Source: Anoplolepis gracilipes
Lineage: Eukaryota > Arthropoda > Insecta > Hymenoptera > Formicidae
DNA: 64,000 nucleotides
NCBI RefSeq assembly: GCF_047496725.1
Contig: NC_132979.1
Span: forward strand, 11,387,001 to 11,451,000
Reading direction: 5' to 3'
How positions within the stretch are numbered: the first letter of the stretch is position 1; each line of letters begins with the position of its first letter. A program made the translations under genes and the position numbers. Below are positions 23,860-34,800 of the stretch, piece after piece. The notes below the pieces were generated by a model. It ran no database searches, was not told the origin of the DNA, and worked only from the letters and a program-made list of their open reading frames with translations.

Positions 23860-24761
23860 TAGGGTGTCCCAGAACAACCTTTCGTCCGTAAAATGACGTA
23901 TTTCTGACACAATTCTAAGACAATTTTTCCTTTACCAAAATTTGATTTGAAGCGTAGTTTTTGAGTTATAAGCAAAAATAGCAAATCACACGTCGAGTAT
24001 AGAAGGCAGGCAGGAGCGGCGCGGCGCATCGCGAATGCGGGCGCAGCTGATCGTCCGATGAGTGATTACCGCCGTATGAGTCGCTAACTATTTTATCTAA
24101 AATTATGCTTTAAATAAAATTTTGGTAAAGAAGAAAATGTCTTATAATTACGTCAGGAATAAGTGTTCCTTAAAATAACGTTACTTTAATGACCAGAAGT
24201 TGTTCCGGATCGCCGACCGTCGGACGCTGATTGCTACACGCGATGTGTGTATGTTGAGTGTGTGCGTAAAAGAAAGGGACAGAGTGAGTGAGAGAAAGAG
24301 AAAAATAACCGTCACCGCGACGGCGATGCTCCTTCGATTGTCGACAACTTCAAACCGATCGATATATTGATTTTCCGGCTCAGCTGAGAGACACATCGCG
24401 TGTAACAATCAGCTGATCGCAGCGTTCAACGTTATTTTAAGGAACACTTATTCCTGACTTAATTATAAGACATTTTCTTCTTTACCAAAATTTTATTTAA
24501 AGCATAATTTTATGTTATAAGATAAAATAGTTAGCGACTCATGCGGCGGTAATCACTCGTCGGACGGTCAGCTGCGCCCGCGCTCGCGGTGCGTCGCGCG
24601 GCTCCTGCCTGCCTTCTGTACTTGACGTGTGATTTGCTAACTATTTTTGCTTATAACTCAAAAACTACGCTTCAAATCAATTTTGGTAAAGGAAAAATTA
24701 TCTTAAAATTGTATCAGAAATACGTCATTTTACGGACGGAAGGTTGTTCTGGGACACCCTG
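23860..24761. mobile_element. 0.9-kb near-perfect foldback element (mariner/TA-type)
   Basis: The left end AGGGTGTCCCAGAACAACC (23861) is matched by GGTTGTTCTGGGACACCCT (ending 24760). The arms pair for about 330 bp each, with an unpaired centre at about 24190-24415. Flanks are TA repeats on the left and TGTATATA on the right. Open frames within it (23784-24029, 24181-24408, 24589-24771) are by-products of the palindrome. No transposase, so non-autonomous. Confidence 0.8.
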
Positions 24762-24779
24762 TATATATTAACTAGTTGA

Positions 24780-24900
24780 AAAACTTTAGGAATCAAAGGC
24801 GTAACAGCCTGCAGAGCTTGAATGCGGAGGAGGAGGGGAGCCGCGACTTATAAGGCCCGCTGGCCGGAGAAGAAAAATAATAATAATAATAAAGAAATAA
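24780..24900 (+). other. Short GC-rich piece with (AAT)n tail
   Basis: GCGGAGGAGGAGGGGAGCC and GGCCCGCTGGCCGG are followed by AATAATAATAATAATAA, resembling the 3' end of a non-LTR retrotransposon with a simple-repeat tail. Too short to assign. Confidence 0.3.
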
Positions 24901-25174
24901 TTATATACTTAAAATTATTTTCAAATAAAAGTTTCTAAATAAATTTGATAAAAGATCTTCATTCAAAGAAAAACTAAGATTATTATAATAATAAATCAAA
25001 AGTTTATAGTAAATATTAAACGATTATAAAATCAATGTTTTTATGAAATTTTTCAAACTTAGCTTAGTCTTCGTGTATGATATCAAATAAAAACTTTAAA
25101 GTACTATATTTTTAATAAATGAAAATTAAAACTTTGCCGAAACAAAAATGCAGACTGAAAATAAGACTTCAAAT

Positions 25175-27087
25175 TTATTCATTATTTTTTGCAGCTTCTT
25201 TTGCAGCTTCTTTTGCGTGAGTCAACCATATTTTTATCGGAGCTGATATTTGATCATCTGTTGCATTTGCATTAGAGTTTCTTATCACATCTGAAAGGTA
25301 TTAATTTTTTAACATTAGTAATTTGTAAATATTAATTACTTTCAAAACAATTTGTTCAATTACAAAATATAAGAACAAATTTGTTTCAATGTCAATATAA
25401 AAAAATTGCTTAAAATATCAATATTTGTAAAAAAAAGTTTCTTAATTCAATAAGTAAATTGCACTAGATATTTATAAATGTATATATATTATTAGTATAA
25501 AAAATTATGCCGTTAAATAATTCAAAATTGCAATTCTGATGAATTAATTTTACTTACACATGATTACTTTACACAATTGTAGGTCTGAGAAGATATTTTT
25601 CTTCTTTGCTCCATACCAACTGTACTTCATTGCCAACTCGTTTGAAAAAATCTGCCTCATAAGCCGAATGCATGAAGTTTTCTTATCTTGATGGCATACA
25701 ATTCGAGCCAATTGTTTAATCTATAATTAATATATTATTATACTATTAATATCAGTTGAATATTTTATAGTGTTATTGAATGACTTAGTTTTACTTTAAA
25801 AAGCTTTCTATTAATTATGCTAAAATGGAGATATGTGATGAAAACTCAAATCTTGAGAAATGCAATCTTGAGAAAAGTAGAAAATTATTATGGTGGAAAA
25901 CTAAATACAAATAAACTTTTATGAAAATGTTAATATGTTAGTCCTAAAGTAATAATAATATGCGACTTTAAAATGTTTGTAATAAAATTCTCTTGCCCCT
26001 TAATATTTATCTATCTATATTATATATCATTTTTTTAACGTATAAACATTTACATTCACAATATTTTTCAGTTGTTTTATAATATTATTGAATTACAATT
26101 ATTTTCATAAATTTATTTTATGTAGAATATTAAAAGTATAACTAAAATTATTCTATATTTAAAATTATTTTATATAAATAAAAAACAAATAAAAAAATTC
26201 TTTCGAATAAATTATAAATAAAAGAAAATACAAAGGCAATATAGAGCCGGCGCAGTATGATGGTATTTTATAAAAAAATAGAGATATAACTTATCATTAG
26301 TTTTCTATAAATTAAGTTGCTGTTTAACTTTATTTCCACTGCTTCAAGTTCATCTTTATTTTTGCGTGGTAGATTTAGGAAAATATCAATTTGATTTTCT
26401 TCTAAATCCAAGTTACTAATTGGTTGTCTTTGTGAATTAAACTTTTGATTTTTTTGTATAATACTCATTTTTATCTCCAAAGCTGTTAGTTTTTTAATAA
26501 CAAATCGGCGAAAATTTTTAGTTTCTGTAAATCAATGAAAATATTGTACTTATATGCTTATAAAAACATATAGATAAAATGTGAATTTTATATACACAAT
26601 TATAAAAATTCACAATACGAAATGACAATACTAGCCAATATTAAAAATGAATATATTACATATCGAAGATCTATTATATTATAAAGTATATCTTAATTCA
26701 AAACATAACAAAACAAATATAAATTACTAATACCGAAATCATCATCGCTTAGATCGGCATCAGTTTGTTGCTTGCTTCTAGTTGACAAGTTTTGTGATTC
26801 TGATTCTAAAAATAACGAAAGATTTTATTGTAATAATATTAATTATTATCATGAATATATGTATTATACATTAGATAACAAATGCCAAAAAAGATTTTGT
26901 ATAATTATGAATGTGAATTTACAACGTTAAAATATTAATATATAATATAATAATGTATATATACAATGTATATAATGTAATAAAAAAATATAATTTACTA
27001 ATATTATACCTAAATCATCGTCGTTTAAATCGGCGGTTTGTTTGCTTCTATTCTTGCTTGACAAGTTTTGTGATTCTGATTGTGATT
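25175..27087 (-). CDS. DUF4806-type gene, 3' exons (left of the Polinton)
   Basis: Exons with consensus borders lie on the minus strand: 26805-26734 (acidic, ends SDDDF), 26482-26291 (LPRKNKDELEAVEIKLNSNLIYRKL, the usual lead-in of the domain), 25720-25558 (DUF4806 core: IKQLARIV, LAMKYSWYGAK, FSDLQLCKVI) and 25290-25175 (tail ending at the stop 25177-25175). Introns begin GTATTAG and GTAAGTA and end in AG. Phases agree between the last two exons. A diverged extra copy of the acidic exon lies at 27087-27010 with GG in place of the acceptor AG. The domain's biochemical role is unknown. These exons continue the gene whose exons 1-3 lie at 43870-42675, with the Polinton in the intron between. 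Confidence 0.7.
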
Positions 27088-27549
27088 CCAAAAATAACAA
27101 CAAATTTTATTGTAATAATATTAATTATTATGAATATATATATAACGTTAAATAGCAAATTCCGAAAGGGATTTAATATAATGTAATAACATCACGATTT
27201 AATATATCTAATGCATAATATAAATAATATATAAAAATATAAAATTGACGTTATGCATATAATATATAGATATACATTAGTTATCTTACTGCGGCTGTAT
27301 TCGCGACAGAATCAAAATGATCCATATTAAAATGATCTTGCACTGTAATTGATCATATCTGAAATTTCATTAATTTTGATCATTTTGATTTTGTCACAAA
27401 AGCAGCCTGCATATAGTTATTATTGCAACACTTATATTTTATAATTTATATTCATATTGAAAAATATATAAAAACGCACAATTATTACATTAATGTTAAA
27501 AGAAAAAAATGTGATAAAACAATTTTTTCTGTGTTTTTTTAAGAGATTA

Positions 27550-27555
27550 TACTTA
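27550..27555. repeat. Polinton target-site duplication, left copy (TACTTA)
   Basis: TACTTA directly precedes the element's AG end. The identical hexamer follows the CT end at 42668-42673. Polintons make 6-bp duplications. Confidence 0.9.
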
Positions 27556-28278
27556 AGTAGTAATGGGGCAGGTATGGCCCGTCAAAACAAACCCCCACCA
27601 CCGCGCCCTCGGGCACCGCGGGGGGTGTCTGGTGTTTTCCCCCACCACCACCGGGACTGACAGAAAAAAAAGTGGTGGTGGTGGGGGAAGGGTTCGTGCT
27701 CAGGAAAGAAAAATTTATTTTTTGGAAAAATTTTCTGATTTTCTCGGGACTTGAACCTGGGTCCTTCGTATTGCTGATCCTGGTCCTGGTGTGTTGAGCT
27801 AAATAAGAACTTACTAGAGTAAAGGTTAGATAAGGCATTTATGTTACGTAGTGGGGCAGGTATGACTCTTGGGCCGATATCGGTTACGGTGCTGGTGAAG
27901 GGAGTAAAAAGCGCTTTGACGTTCTGCAAGCGGGGCAGGTATGGCTCTTGGGCGATATCGGTTACGGAGACGGTGGTGGGACGGAAAAGCGCGTTCTGCA
28001 CGTGGGGCAGGTATGGCCCGTCAAAACAAATGACGTCACATGGTAGTTGACCACGTATAACGTCATGCCTGTGAAAATGAAAAAAAGATAATAACACAGG
28101 AACGTGCAGGTTCTGTCAAACGCGATGGTATGACGCAACGAAAGAAATAGTATTATCGGTGTCTTATATTACGATGAGCGCCTATTGTTGAAAGAGGTTG
28201 CGGAACATCCCCTTTCAACAATAAAAGTAACGGAACTACTTATATGTAAAATGGGAAAGAGGAGTGGGTGAAAGAAAT
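27556..28278 (+). repeat. Polinton left terminal inverted repeat (723 bp)
   Basis: Matches the inverse of 41952-42667, differing by small indels: CCACCACCGCG here against CCACCCCGCG on the right, and a 7-bp block ACCCAGG present only here near 27757. It holds four copies of GGGGCAGGTATGRC (27565, 27851, 27931, 28003), a TGACGTCA palindrome at 28030-28037 and a 10-bp-stem hairpin (TTGTTGAAAG..CTTTCAACAA) at about 28187-28222. Open frames here are by-products of the repeat. Confidence 0.95.
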
Positions 28279-28399
28279 CGAGAATAGATTTAAATGTACA
28301 AATATGTAACGTTTATATTTAAAATTTTTTACAAAATCAAAATTATTCAAGAAGTTTTTACAAAATGAATAATTGAATAAAATATTTCTGGGATAATGA

Positions 28400-29272
28400 T
28401 TATAATTTTCGTTTTGTTACTATCATATGTACAATTTGATTGAGGTAAAGCGAGATTATTTCTAAAAATGTTATTTCAAAGTATATATCGAGAAATGATA
28501 AATCTTTTAGCTGAATGCGAACGTTACGTTCTATTTTCTTGCTATTACTATTGATCAGAAGTTTTATAATACTGCTATTAATGTTACTATTGATAGGAAG
28601 ATTTATCTCTATTTCGTTCATTAGATATCGCGCACATTCGTTGACACTGTTGGAAATTAAATTTAGTTGATTCAAACGAGCGTTTACACATCCAACTATA
28701 TTTTCCAGTCCCAGAAAGGTTGCTCTCTGCATTATTATCGCAACGCTGTAAGTTTTCCGTTTTTTCGGTGTAGGCCCGTTTGCGTTCGTATCCTCGATGT
28801 TTTCGGAAGGAAGATCTTCTTGCACATTTTCGCGATACGCTACTAGCACAGCTCTAGCACCATATGCGGTAGTAAAATTTATAATTATTTTGTCGATGAT
28901 AATCGTACTTTGTTCAATTTTATCACCGTTTAAGTACAAAGACATCTGTTCCATGTTTTCTTGAAATTTCTGCCACGATTCCATATCGAAGCAAATTCCT
29001 TCAGCGCTATGAGATGATAATTTAACAATCGGTAGAAAATCCAGTTCCTGTCCATCCGACGCCATAAGGCCCACATGAATTTTCTTCGTATAGGATGAAT
29101 TCAGGCCATATGTTGTAGATAACAACATACGTTGCAGTTCGATTTTTCCCACGAAATTGCATTCTGACTTAGAAGCGCTGACTGAATACAAGGATTTCTT
29201 GAAATTTGAAATTTCCTTACGATTGTCCATGATAGCTGCTTCTGCGTAGAAAATCGAAGTTCGAATAATCAC
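28400..29272 (-). CDS. Orphan 290-aa Polinton protein
   Basis: I do not recognise this protein. The frame is uninterrupted over 290 codons, long for such AT-rich DNA. An internal Met at 29230 (MDNRKEISNFKK) is an equally likely start. It is a mixed globular-looking sequence with FVGKIELQRMLLSTTYGLN early, a Lys/Arg patch PTPKKRK at about residue 180 that could be a nuclear localisation signal, and a Leu/Ile-rich C-terminus. No signal peptide or enzyme motif is seen. It is the only minus-strand gene of the element and lies just inside the left inverted repeat, diverging from the polymerase unit, the position where related viruses keep lineage-specific early genes. That role is inference. Confidence 0.6.
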   Translation of the reverse strand: MIIRTSIFYAEAAIMDNRKEISNFKKSLYSVSASKSECNFVGKIELQRMLLSTTYGLNSSYTKKIHVGLMASDGQELDFLPIVKLSSHSAEGICFDMESWQKFQENMEQMSLYLNGDKIEQSTIIIDKIIINFTTAYGARAVLVAYRENVQEDLPSENIEDTNANGPTPKKRKTYSVAIIMQRATFLGLENIVGCVNARLNQLNLISNSVNECARYLMNEIEINLPINSNINSSIIKLLINSNSKKIERNVRIQLKDLSFLDIYFEITFLEIISLYLNQIVHMIVTKRKL

Positions 29273-29699
29273 GCACAGAATACAAACGAAAACAACGAAC
29301 TTTTACAGTTGAACTTGCTAGTTCGGATGGCAGGAAACGACTGAACTTAATTTTCCCGAATACTTAAATTAGAAAGATGAAATAGAAATGCGGTGGGGAA
29401 AATGCGCGCGCAGAATAATAAAAAATTATATGTGTATGGAATTTTAAATCAATTTAAAAAATAGATTATAAAAATGTACGTTACTCTCCATAGCTTGTCT
29501 GTGTCGCATCTAAAGTTCAGAGAATAATATTTTTATAACGTAGTTTTACAAAAATCGTGAAAAATATAATAAAGGAAAATTTTTCATATATATATATATA
29601 TAAATAAATAAAATTGTATTCAATATATATAAATTTAGAGAAAGAAATTCTAAAGAGTGCCAAGAAAAAACAAAACGTGTCACATATAAAAGTTATAAA

Positions 29700-30160
29700 A
29701 AAAAAAAAAGATATTTATTTATTGCTTGTTGGTTTTTCCAAAATTTTTTCACGACATATTTCTTATAGCTAGCCGCCGGGAAAATAAAGAAAATAATAAA
29801 GATTACTTAGCGAAACAAAAAGAAAAAGAATAAGTGTTCATTGCTTGTTGGTTTTTTCCAAAATTTTTTTCACGACATATTTCTTATAACGTGCCGCCGA
29901 GAAAATAAAGAAAATAATAAAGATTACTTTGCGTAACAAAAAGAAAGGAATAAGCGTTTATTGCTTGTTGGTTTTTCTGAAATTTTTTTCACGATATATT
30001 TCTTATAAATAGTCGGCGAGAAAATAAAGAAAATAATAAAGATTACCGAAATTTTTTCACGACATATTTCTTATAACGAGGCGACGAGGAAATAAAGAAA
30101 ATAATAAAGATTACTTCACGTAACAAAAAAGGAATATTCGTTTATTATACGTAACAAAAA
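29700..30160. repeat. ~119-bp tandem repeat, three full units plus a partial
   Basis: The unit begins at ATTGCTTGTTGGTTTTT (29720, 29840, 29960) and includes TTTTCACGACATATTTCTTATA and GAAAATAAAGAAAATAATAAAG. A fourth, 5'-truncated unit follows at 30052. It lies in the gap between the two divergent transcription units of the Polinton. In viral genomes such iterated non-coding blocks are often enhancers or replication elements, which is inference here. Confidence 0.85.
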
Positions 30161-30365
30161 AGAAATGTAAACGCGGGAAATAGATTATTTCCAAAACTTT
30201 CTTTGAACTTACCGTTAATCCATCATAAAAGAAGAAAATATAATAATAAAACATTCTTTCGAAAGTTTTGCATTGTATTGTCCTATCGCATTTTGTTTAA
30301 CAATCCGACCAATACAAAATCAAAGAATTTTCCCCTCTTCCTAAAGAGCCGTTTTCTTTAAAATG

Positions 30366-30373
30366 TATAAATA
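30366..30373 (+). promoter_or_regulatory. TATA box candidate for the leader/polymerase unit
   Basis: TATAAATA lies 96 bases upstream of the ATG at 30462 in sequence free of other frames. Confidence 0.5.
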
Positions 30374-30461
30374 TGGTTCTCCGTATTGGAAAATGTACAT
30401 TTTAAGTTCCGAATTTGAATTTTATCCATCGCGCGAGTTACAGTGCAAATAATTAATTATC

Positions 30462-30787
30462 ATGTCGAATCTTAAAAACGTTGTAGAAATTTGCCTTTCA
30501 CTGGCACAGAGTTTATGCGGCCAGAAATTTGACAAATTGTTATCGGGATTAACAAACGACGACGAAAAAAATTATAGTGTCTTCGGAAAGTTCGCTGGAG
30601 AGTGTCCTAGCGTGGTGCTCGCAGTATTATTCCGCCTAGGACATTTTTGCAATTTTCGCGAATTTTTTGAATATTGCCGGAGAAGTTATCGAATCGCGAA
30701 TCTGTTTTGGTGAGAAAGAGAGCGATGCTGGTGGGCACATAGAATTTCTTCGGCTGCATTTTCATCGATTTCTCCAGAATTTGAATG
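30462..30787 (+). CDS. Polinton leader gene, exon 1
   Basis: ATG 30462 opens an 83-codon frame ending at TGA 30711. The exon itself continues to a strong donor at 30787 (GTAAGTTTTT). From about 30640 onward a second frame without stops runs to the donor in the phase that fits exon 2, so either one base has been gained or lost near 30640 or translation uses another start. I do not recognise the protein. It begins with a helical-looking stretch (VVEICLSLAQSL). It heads a chain of exons leading to the polymerase. Confidence 0.5.
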
Positions 30788-30858
30788 GTAAGTTTTTAAT
30801 TTTACTTTTATCGGGTTTAAAATTATAAAATATGTTATTTAAATCAAACAATTTTTAG

Positions 30859-31504
30859 ACTCAACGCGTCCGATCGCGATCGCCAGAATCGAAGGAAATC
30901 GTTTCCTTCGAATAAACGAAGATCGAACCGGAAGATTAAGTTTACGCAGGAGACGACAAGCAGACACGTCGCCAGAGGCGGGTCCTTCACGTAAGTTTTA
31001 ACACATATTTTATAGCGTTGATGAAAAACAAAATATTATTTTTCAAATTTTAAAATACCGTACATTTCAGAACGGGCACGCATAGTGTTAACTCCAGAAC
31101 CTCCTGTTATCGATTTAACGGAGGGGGACACAGAGAATGACACAGAGGAACCGCTTTCCGGAGAAGTTAGCTCGATTGACGAAGTGGTCATATTCTCCCA
31201 GATTGCAAGTAAGTAAAAAATATTACAACGAATAAAAAAATAGCGCGAAAGATTTTTTAAACAAGAAAAATAATACAATATTTTTTAGATTACATCGCAG
31301 CAAACGAAGAAGTACGGAATGAAGACCTGATGGAGGGAAATGAAGAAGCAGAAATAGAATCGGGCGAAATGACTGAGGAAGAAGAAGAAGAAGAAATGAG
31401 AGAAGAGGAAGAAGGAATGAGAGAAGTGGAAGAAGAAGCAGAAGACGAGGAGAAGGAAGAAGAAGAAGAAAATGATATAAATGACGTGTCGATGATAGAA
31501 GAAG
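30859..31504 (+). CDS. Polinton leader gene, exons 2-4 (basic then acidic)
   Basis: Three exons with consensus borders: 30859-30990 (132 nt), 31071-31208 (138 nt) and 31289-31504 (216 nt). Each is a multiple of three, each is preceded by a T-rich tract plus AG and followed by GTAAGT, GTAAGT or GTAATA. One frame is open through all of them in a constant phase. Exon 2 is Arg-rich (LSLRRRRQ), exon 3 Pro/acidic (TPEPPVIDLTEG), exon 4 extremely Glu-rich (31370-31480). From exon 4 the phase fits the acceptor at 31803, giving an in-frame path into the polymerase frame. A VIDLTEG-type hydrophobic-then-acidic motif could be a SUMO-interaction-like site, which is speculative. Confidence 0.55.
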
Positions 31505-31576
31505 GTAATAACTTAACACATTCTTTAGTTCTTCTCTTACGTTTAAATTTTATTTTAATTGAAAAAATTTTACTAG

Positions 31577-31684
31577 GAAACTTTTACTCAACAATTATCG
31601 TCTTCGACATTTCATACACACCGGTGTACGATCACTAAAGATATACCGGCGTAACAGAAGGTTGAAGGGAGAAGATTAAAACGA
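31577..31684 (+). other. Possible alternative cassette exon with stop
   Basis: Acceptor TTTTACTAG ends at 31576 and donor GTAAGT starts at 31685, giving a 108-nt exon. In the leader phase it meets a stop (TAA at about 31636). Inclusion would end the leader protein; skipping joins exon 4 to the polymerase exon in frame. Confidence 0.35.
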
Positions 31685-31803
31685 GTAAGTTAGCTTAAAT
31701 AATAACGTAACAATTTTACATTATTAACAAAATTTAAACGTAAGAGAGAAATATTTTACGAAATATTTCATCAAAATAATTTAATTGTTCTTATTTTTCA
31801 CAG

Positions 31804-34800
31804 TACAGATCGGGGGTGGAAGAAGCGGCGAAATACAACCTCAACAAGATCAACATCAACAAGTACGCGTAGGAGAAGAAGAAAATCACTCGCATGCAGA
31901 TGAGGAAACACTTGACGCTGTGGAAAACGAGCCCAATAGAAAAGAAGAGGAGGGTATATATACTGGCGATCAGGTAGAAAATAATTTTAGAAGTATTGTA
32001 TTATTATCGGAAAACGTGCGCCAATTTAGAAATTTCGGTATAGAGGGACGCGAAATTAGTTTTCGTATCCGACCCGTACCCGAGGGGATTAATGTATATA
32101 ACTGGCTAGAGAACGCGTTTCGGGAACTTCACACGTACGTAACGCGTTCGTGCGTACCGGGCGATTACGTCGGAATGACTTTTGATTCTGGAAATTTTAC
32201 GCGTGGACCCGCAGGTATATCGTTCCGACCATTTCGCGACTTGACTTACGAGAATATTTGGAATCTTGTAAGTTCGTTAGCGCAAATTTGCGACGGTCAT
32301 GATATAACTTTAGCGTTTAATATCCGCGTTTCTAAAGTTACTCCTCCTCAAGGAAGCGGACGAAACGCACTTACACGGGATATTATTGTTAAGCGTTCGA
32401 TTTTAACGATTTCCAATTCGGACAATTCATGTTTCCCTTGTGCGCTTGTATCCGCTCAAATTTTTAACGAGCGTGGAAATTTGCGCACGGGAGAGTTACA
32501 TGAAAAATGGAACGCAGTGAGACGACAAACTCTGTGTTACAACGCGACTTAGCGTTGCAACTTACGAGGAATGCGGGTGTCACGATTCCTGAGGAAGGAA
32601 GCGGAATTCCCGAAATCGAACGCTTTCAACAATATCTCGCCGGGGATAATATTGCTATAGTGATATATAATATCGTTACTTTTGGTCGGGGCGGTAAACC
32701 GTTGTACAACGGGGTTGAATTCTTAGCCTCTCTACAGCGAGAGACAAGAACGTGCTTAAATATATTATTTCATCCGGACATAAAGCATTTCGACGTAATT
32801 TTAAATTTAAGGGCCGCCGCGGGTGGGCGAGGATACTGCGTTCCGTGTAATTTAAGTTATCGCTCCGATAAGGGGGAGCATCGATGCTCTAACAAATGTC
32901 CGCGATGTAACGCGATGCCGCCGTGCGAGCAAACAGATACGCCGCATATTAGGTGCGATAATTGTGGACGGGGATTTTTTAATCGTGAGTGCTTGGAGCG
33001 TCACCGCGCGCGGAAATCATACGATGGAAAATCGCAAAAAAGTGTTTGCGAAATTGTACGATTTTGTAACGATTGCGGCCGGTTAATTCAAAGAAATAAA
33101 CAACACGAATGCGACATGGCTTATTGTACCGTGTGTCATTCTTTACAATCGCTGAACCACTTTTGTTATATGTTACCTATTCGGCGCGGCGATAATTCCA
33201 ATCCTTATTGTGCGGAATTTATCGAAGAGAATGGGGAGCAACAACAACGAAGGGACGTCGGCGAAAATAATTGTATACCCGCACGTAAAAAAAGCCGCGT
33301 AGCATTCGTGTTTTACGACTTTGAGACGAGGCAAGACGAAACGCTCCAAGGTACCACGAATGTAAAAATTCACGTGCCTACGCTCTGCGTCGCTCATCAA
33401 ATTTGTGAGTCATGCACGGAAATAAATGAAACCTCGGTGCGATGTCGTTGGTGCGGGATTCGGGAATATATATTTCATCCCGTAATCCCGTACAGGAATT
33501 TATAGATTTTGTAACGCGTCCGACAAAATATATTAAACAAATAATTTGTATCGCACATAACGCTAAATCGTTTGATGCTCAATTTATTTTACATCATATC
33601 GTGGAAAACCGTATCTTGTTAGAGCCGCAAGTAATTTTAAATGGAACGAAAATAGTTGTATTAACGGTGGGACGTACAAAATTTATTGATAGTGTTAATT
33701 ATATGCCGATGCGTTTATCCGAATTACCCAAGGCTTTCGGTTTGACGGATATTTCGAATAAAGGTATTTTTCCTCACTTATTTAATACTATCGATAATCA
33801 ATCTTATGTCGGTCCACTGCCCGATGTACAATATTATTTACCTGATTTTATGCAGGTGAAAGAACGCGAAAAATTTTTGGCATGGCACTCGGAGATGACG
33901 CGTGCGAACTACGTGTTTGATTTTCAACACGAAATATTGGATTACTGCCGTAATGACATAGATATTCTTAGACAAGCGTGCATGGCTTTTAGAAAGATCT
34001 TTTTACAGCGCGGGGATGTGTGTCCATTCGAGGAATGTACAACTATTGCTTCTACGTGCATGAGAGTATTCAGAAAAAACTTTTTGCGCGAAAGAGAGAT
34101 AGGTGTTATTCCTGCGGGTAGTTACAGACGTGTAAATATTCAGTCGCACAAAGCTCTACAGTGGTTAGTGTGGAAGGAGCGTGAGCTCGGTCATCGCATT
34201 TTCCACGCAGGGCGAAGCAGAGCAGCATATCGTTTACCCGATGGCACGCTTGTCGATGGGTACTACGAGTCTGCGGAAAACGGGGTAACACAATATTACG
34301 TGTTACAATTTCACGGATGTTTCTGGCATGTTTTCGAGTCAATCGCGATAAACCGTTTTCGTCAGATCATACAGATACAATCGATTTACGTTATGAGCAT
34401 ACCGTCGCAACGACATCGCGTCTTCGAACACGGGGATACAGGGTGATAGAGAAATGGGAGTGCGACTTTGATCGCGATATAAATGAAAATGTTGAGATGC
34501 GTGAATATTTACAATGTCATCAAATGTTAGACAACGAACCGCTCGATCCTCGACACTCCTTCTACGGAGGGCGCACGGAAAATATTGTGACGCGCTACGA
34601 GATTACGGGAACGGAGAAGATACGATACGTTGATGTATGTTCACTGTACCTGTATGTGTTGAAAACCGGTGCTTTTCCAATTAGGCATCCAACGGTATAC
34701 GTAGGCGAGGAATGCGCGGAATATCGCCGGGATATAATTTCGACTTGGTCGAAGGAATCGTTCGTTGCAGAGTACTCCCTCCCCGCAATCTTTTTCACCC

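Noticed and set aside
24181..24408. 75-codon frame in the centre of the 0.9-kb palindrome
   Set aside because: No transposase motif; the element appears non-coding.
27730..27815. A functional tRNA gene
   Set aside because: Only A/B-box-like elements are visible; acceptor and anticodon arms do not pair convincingly. Reported as a finding instead.
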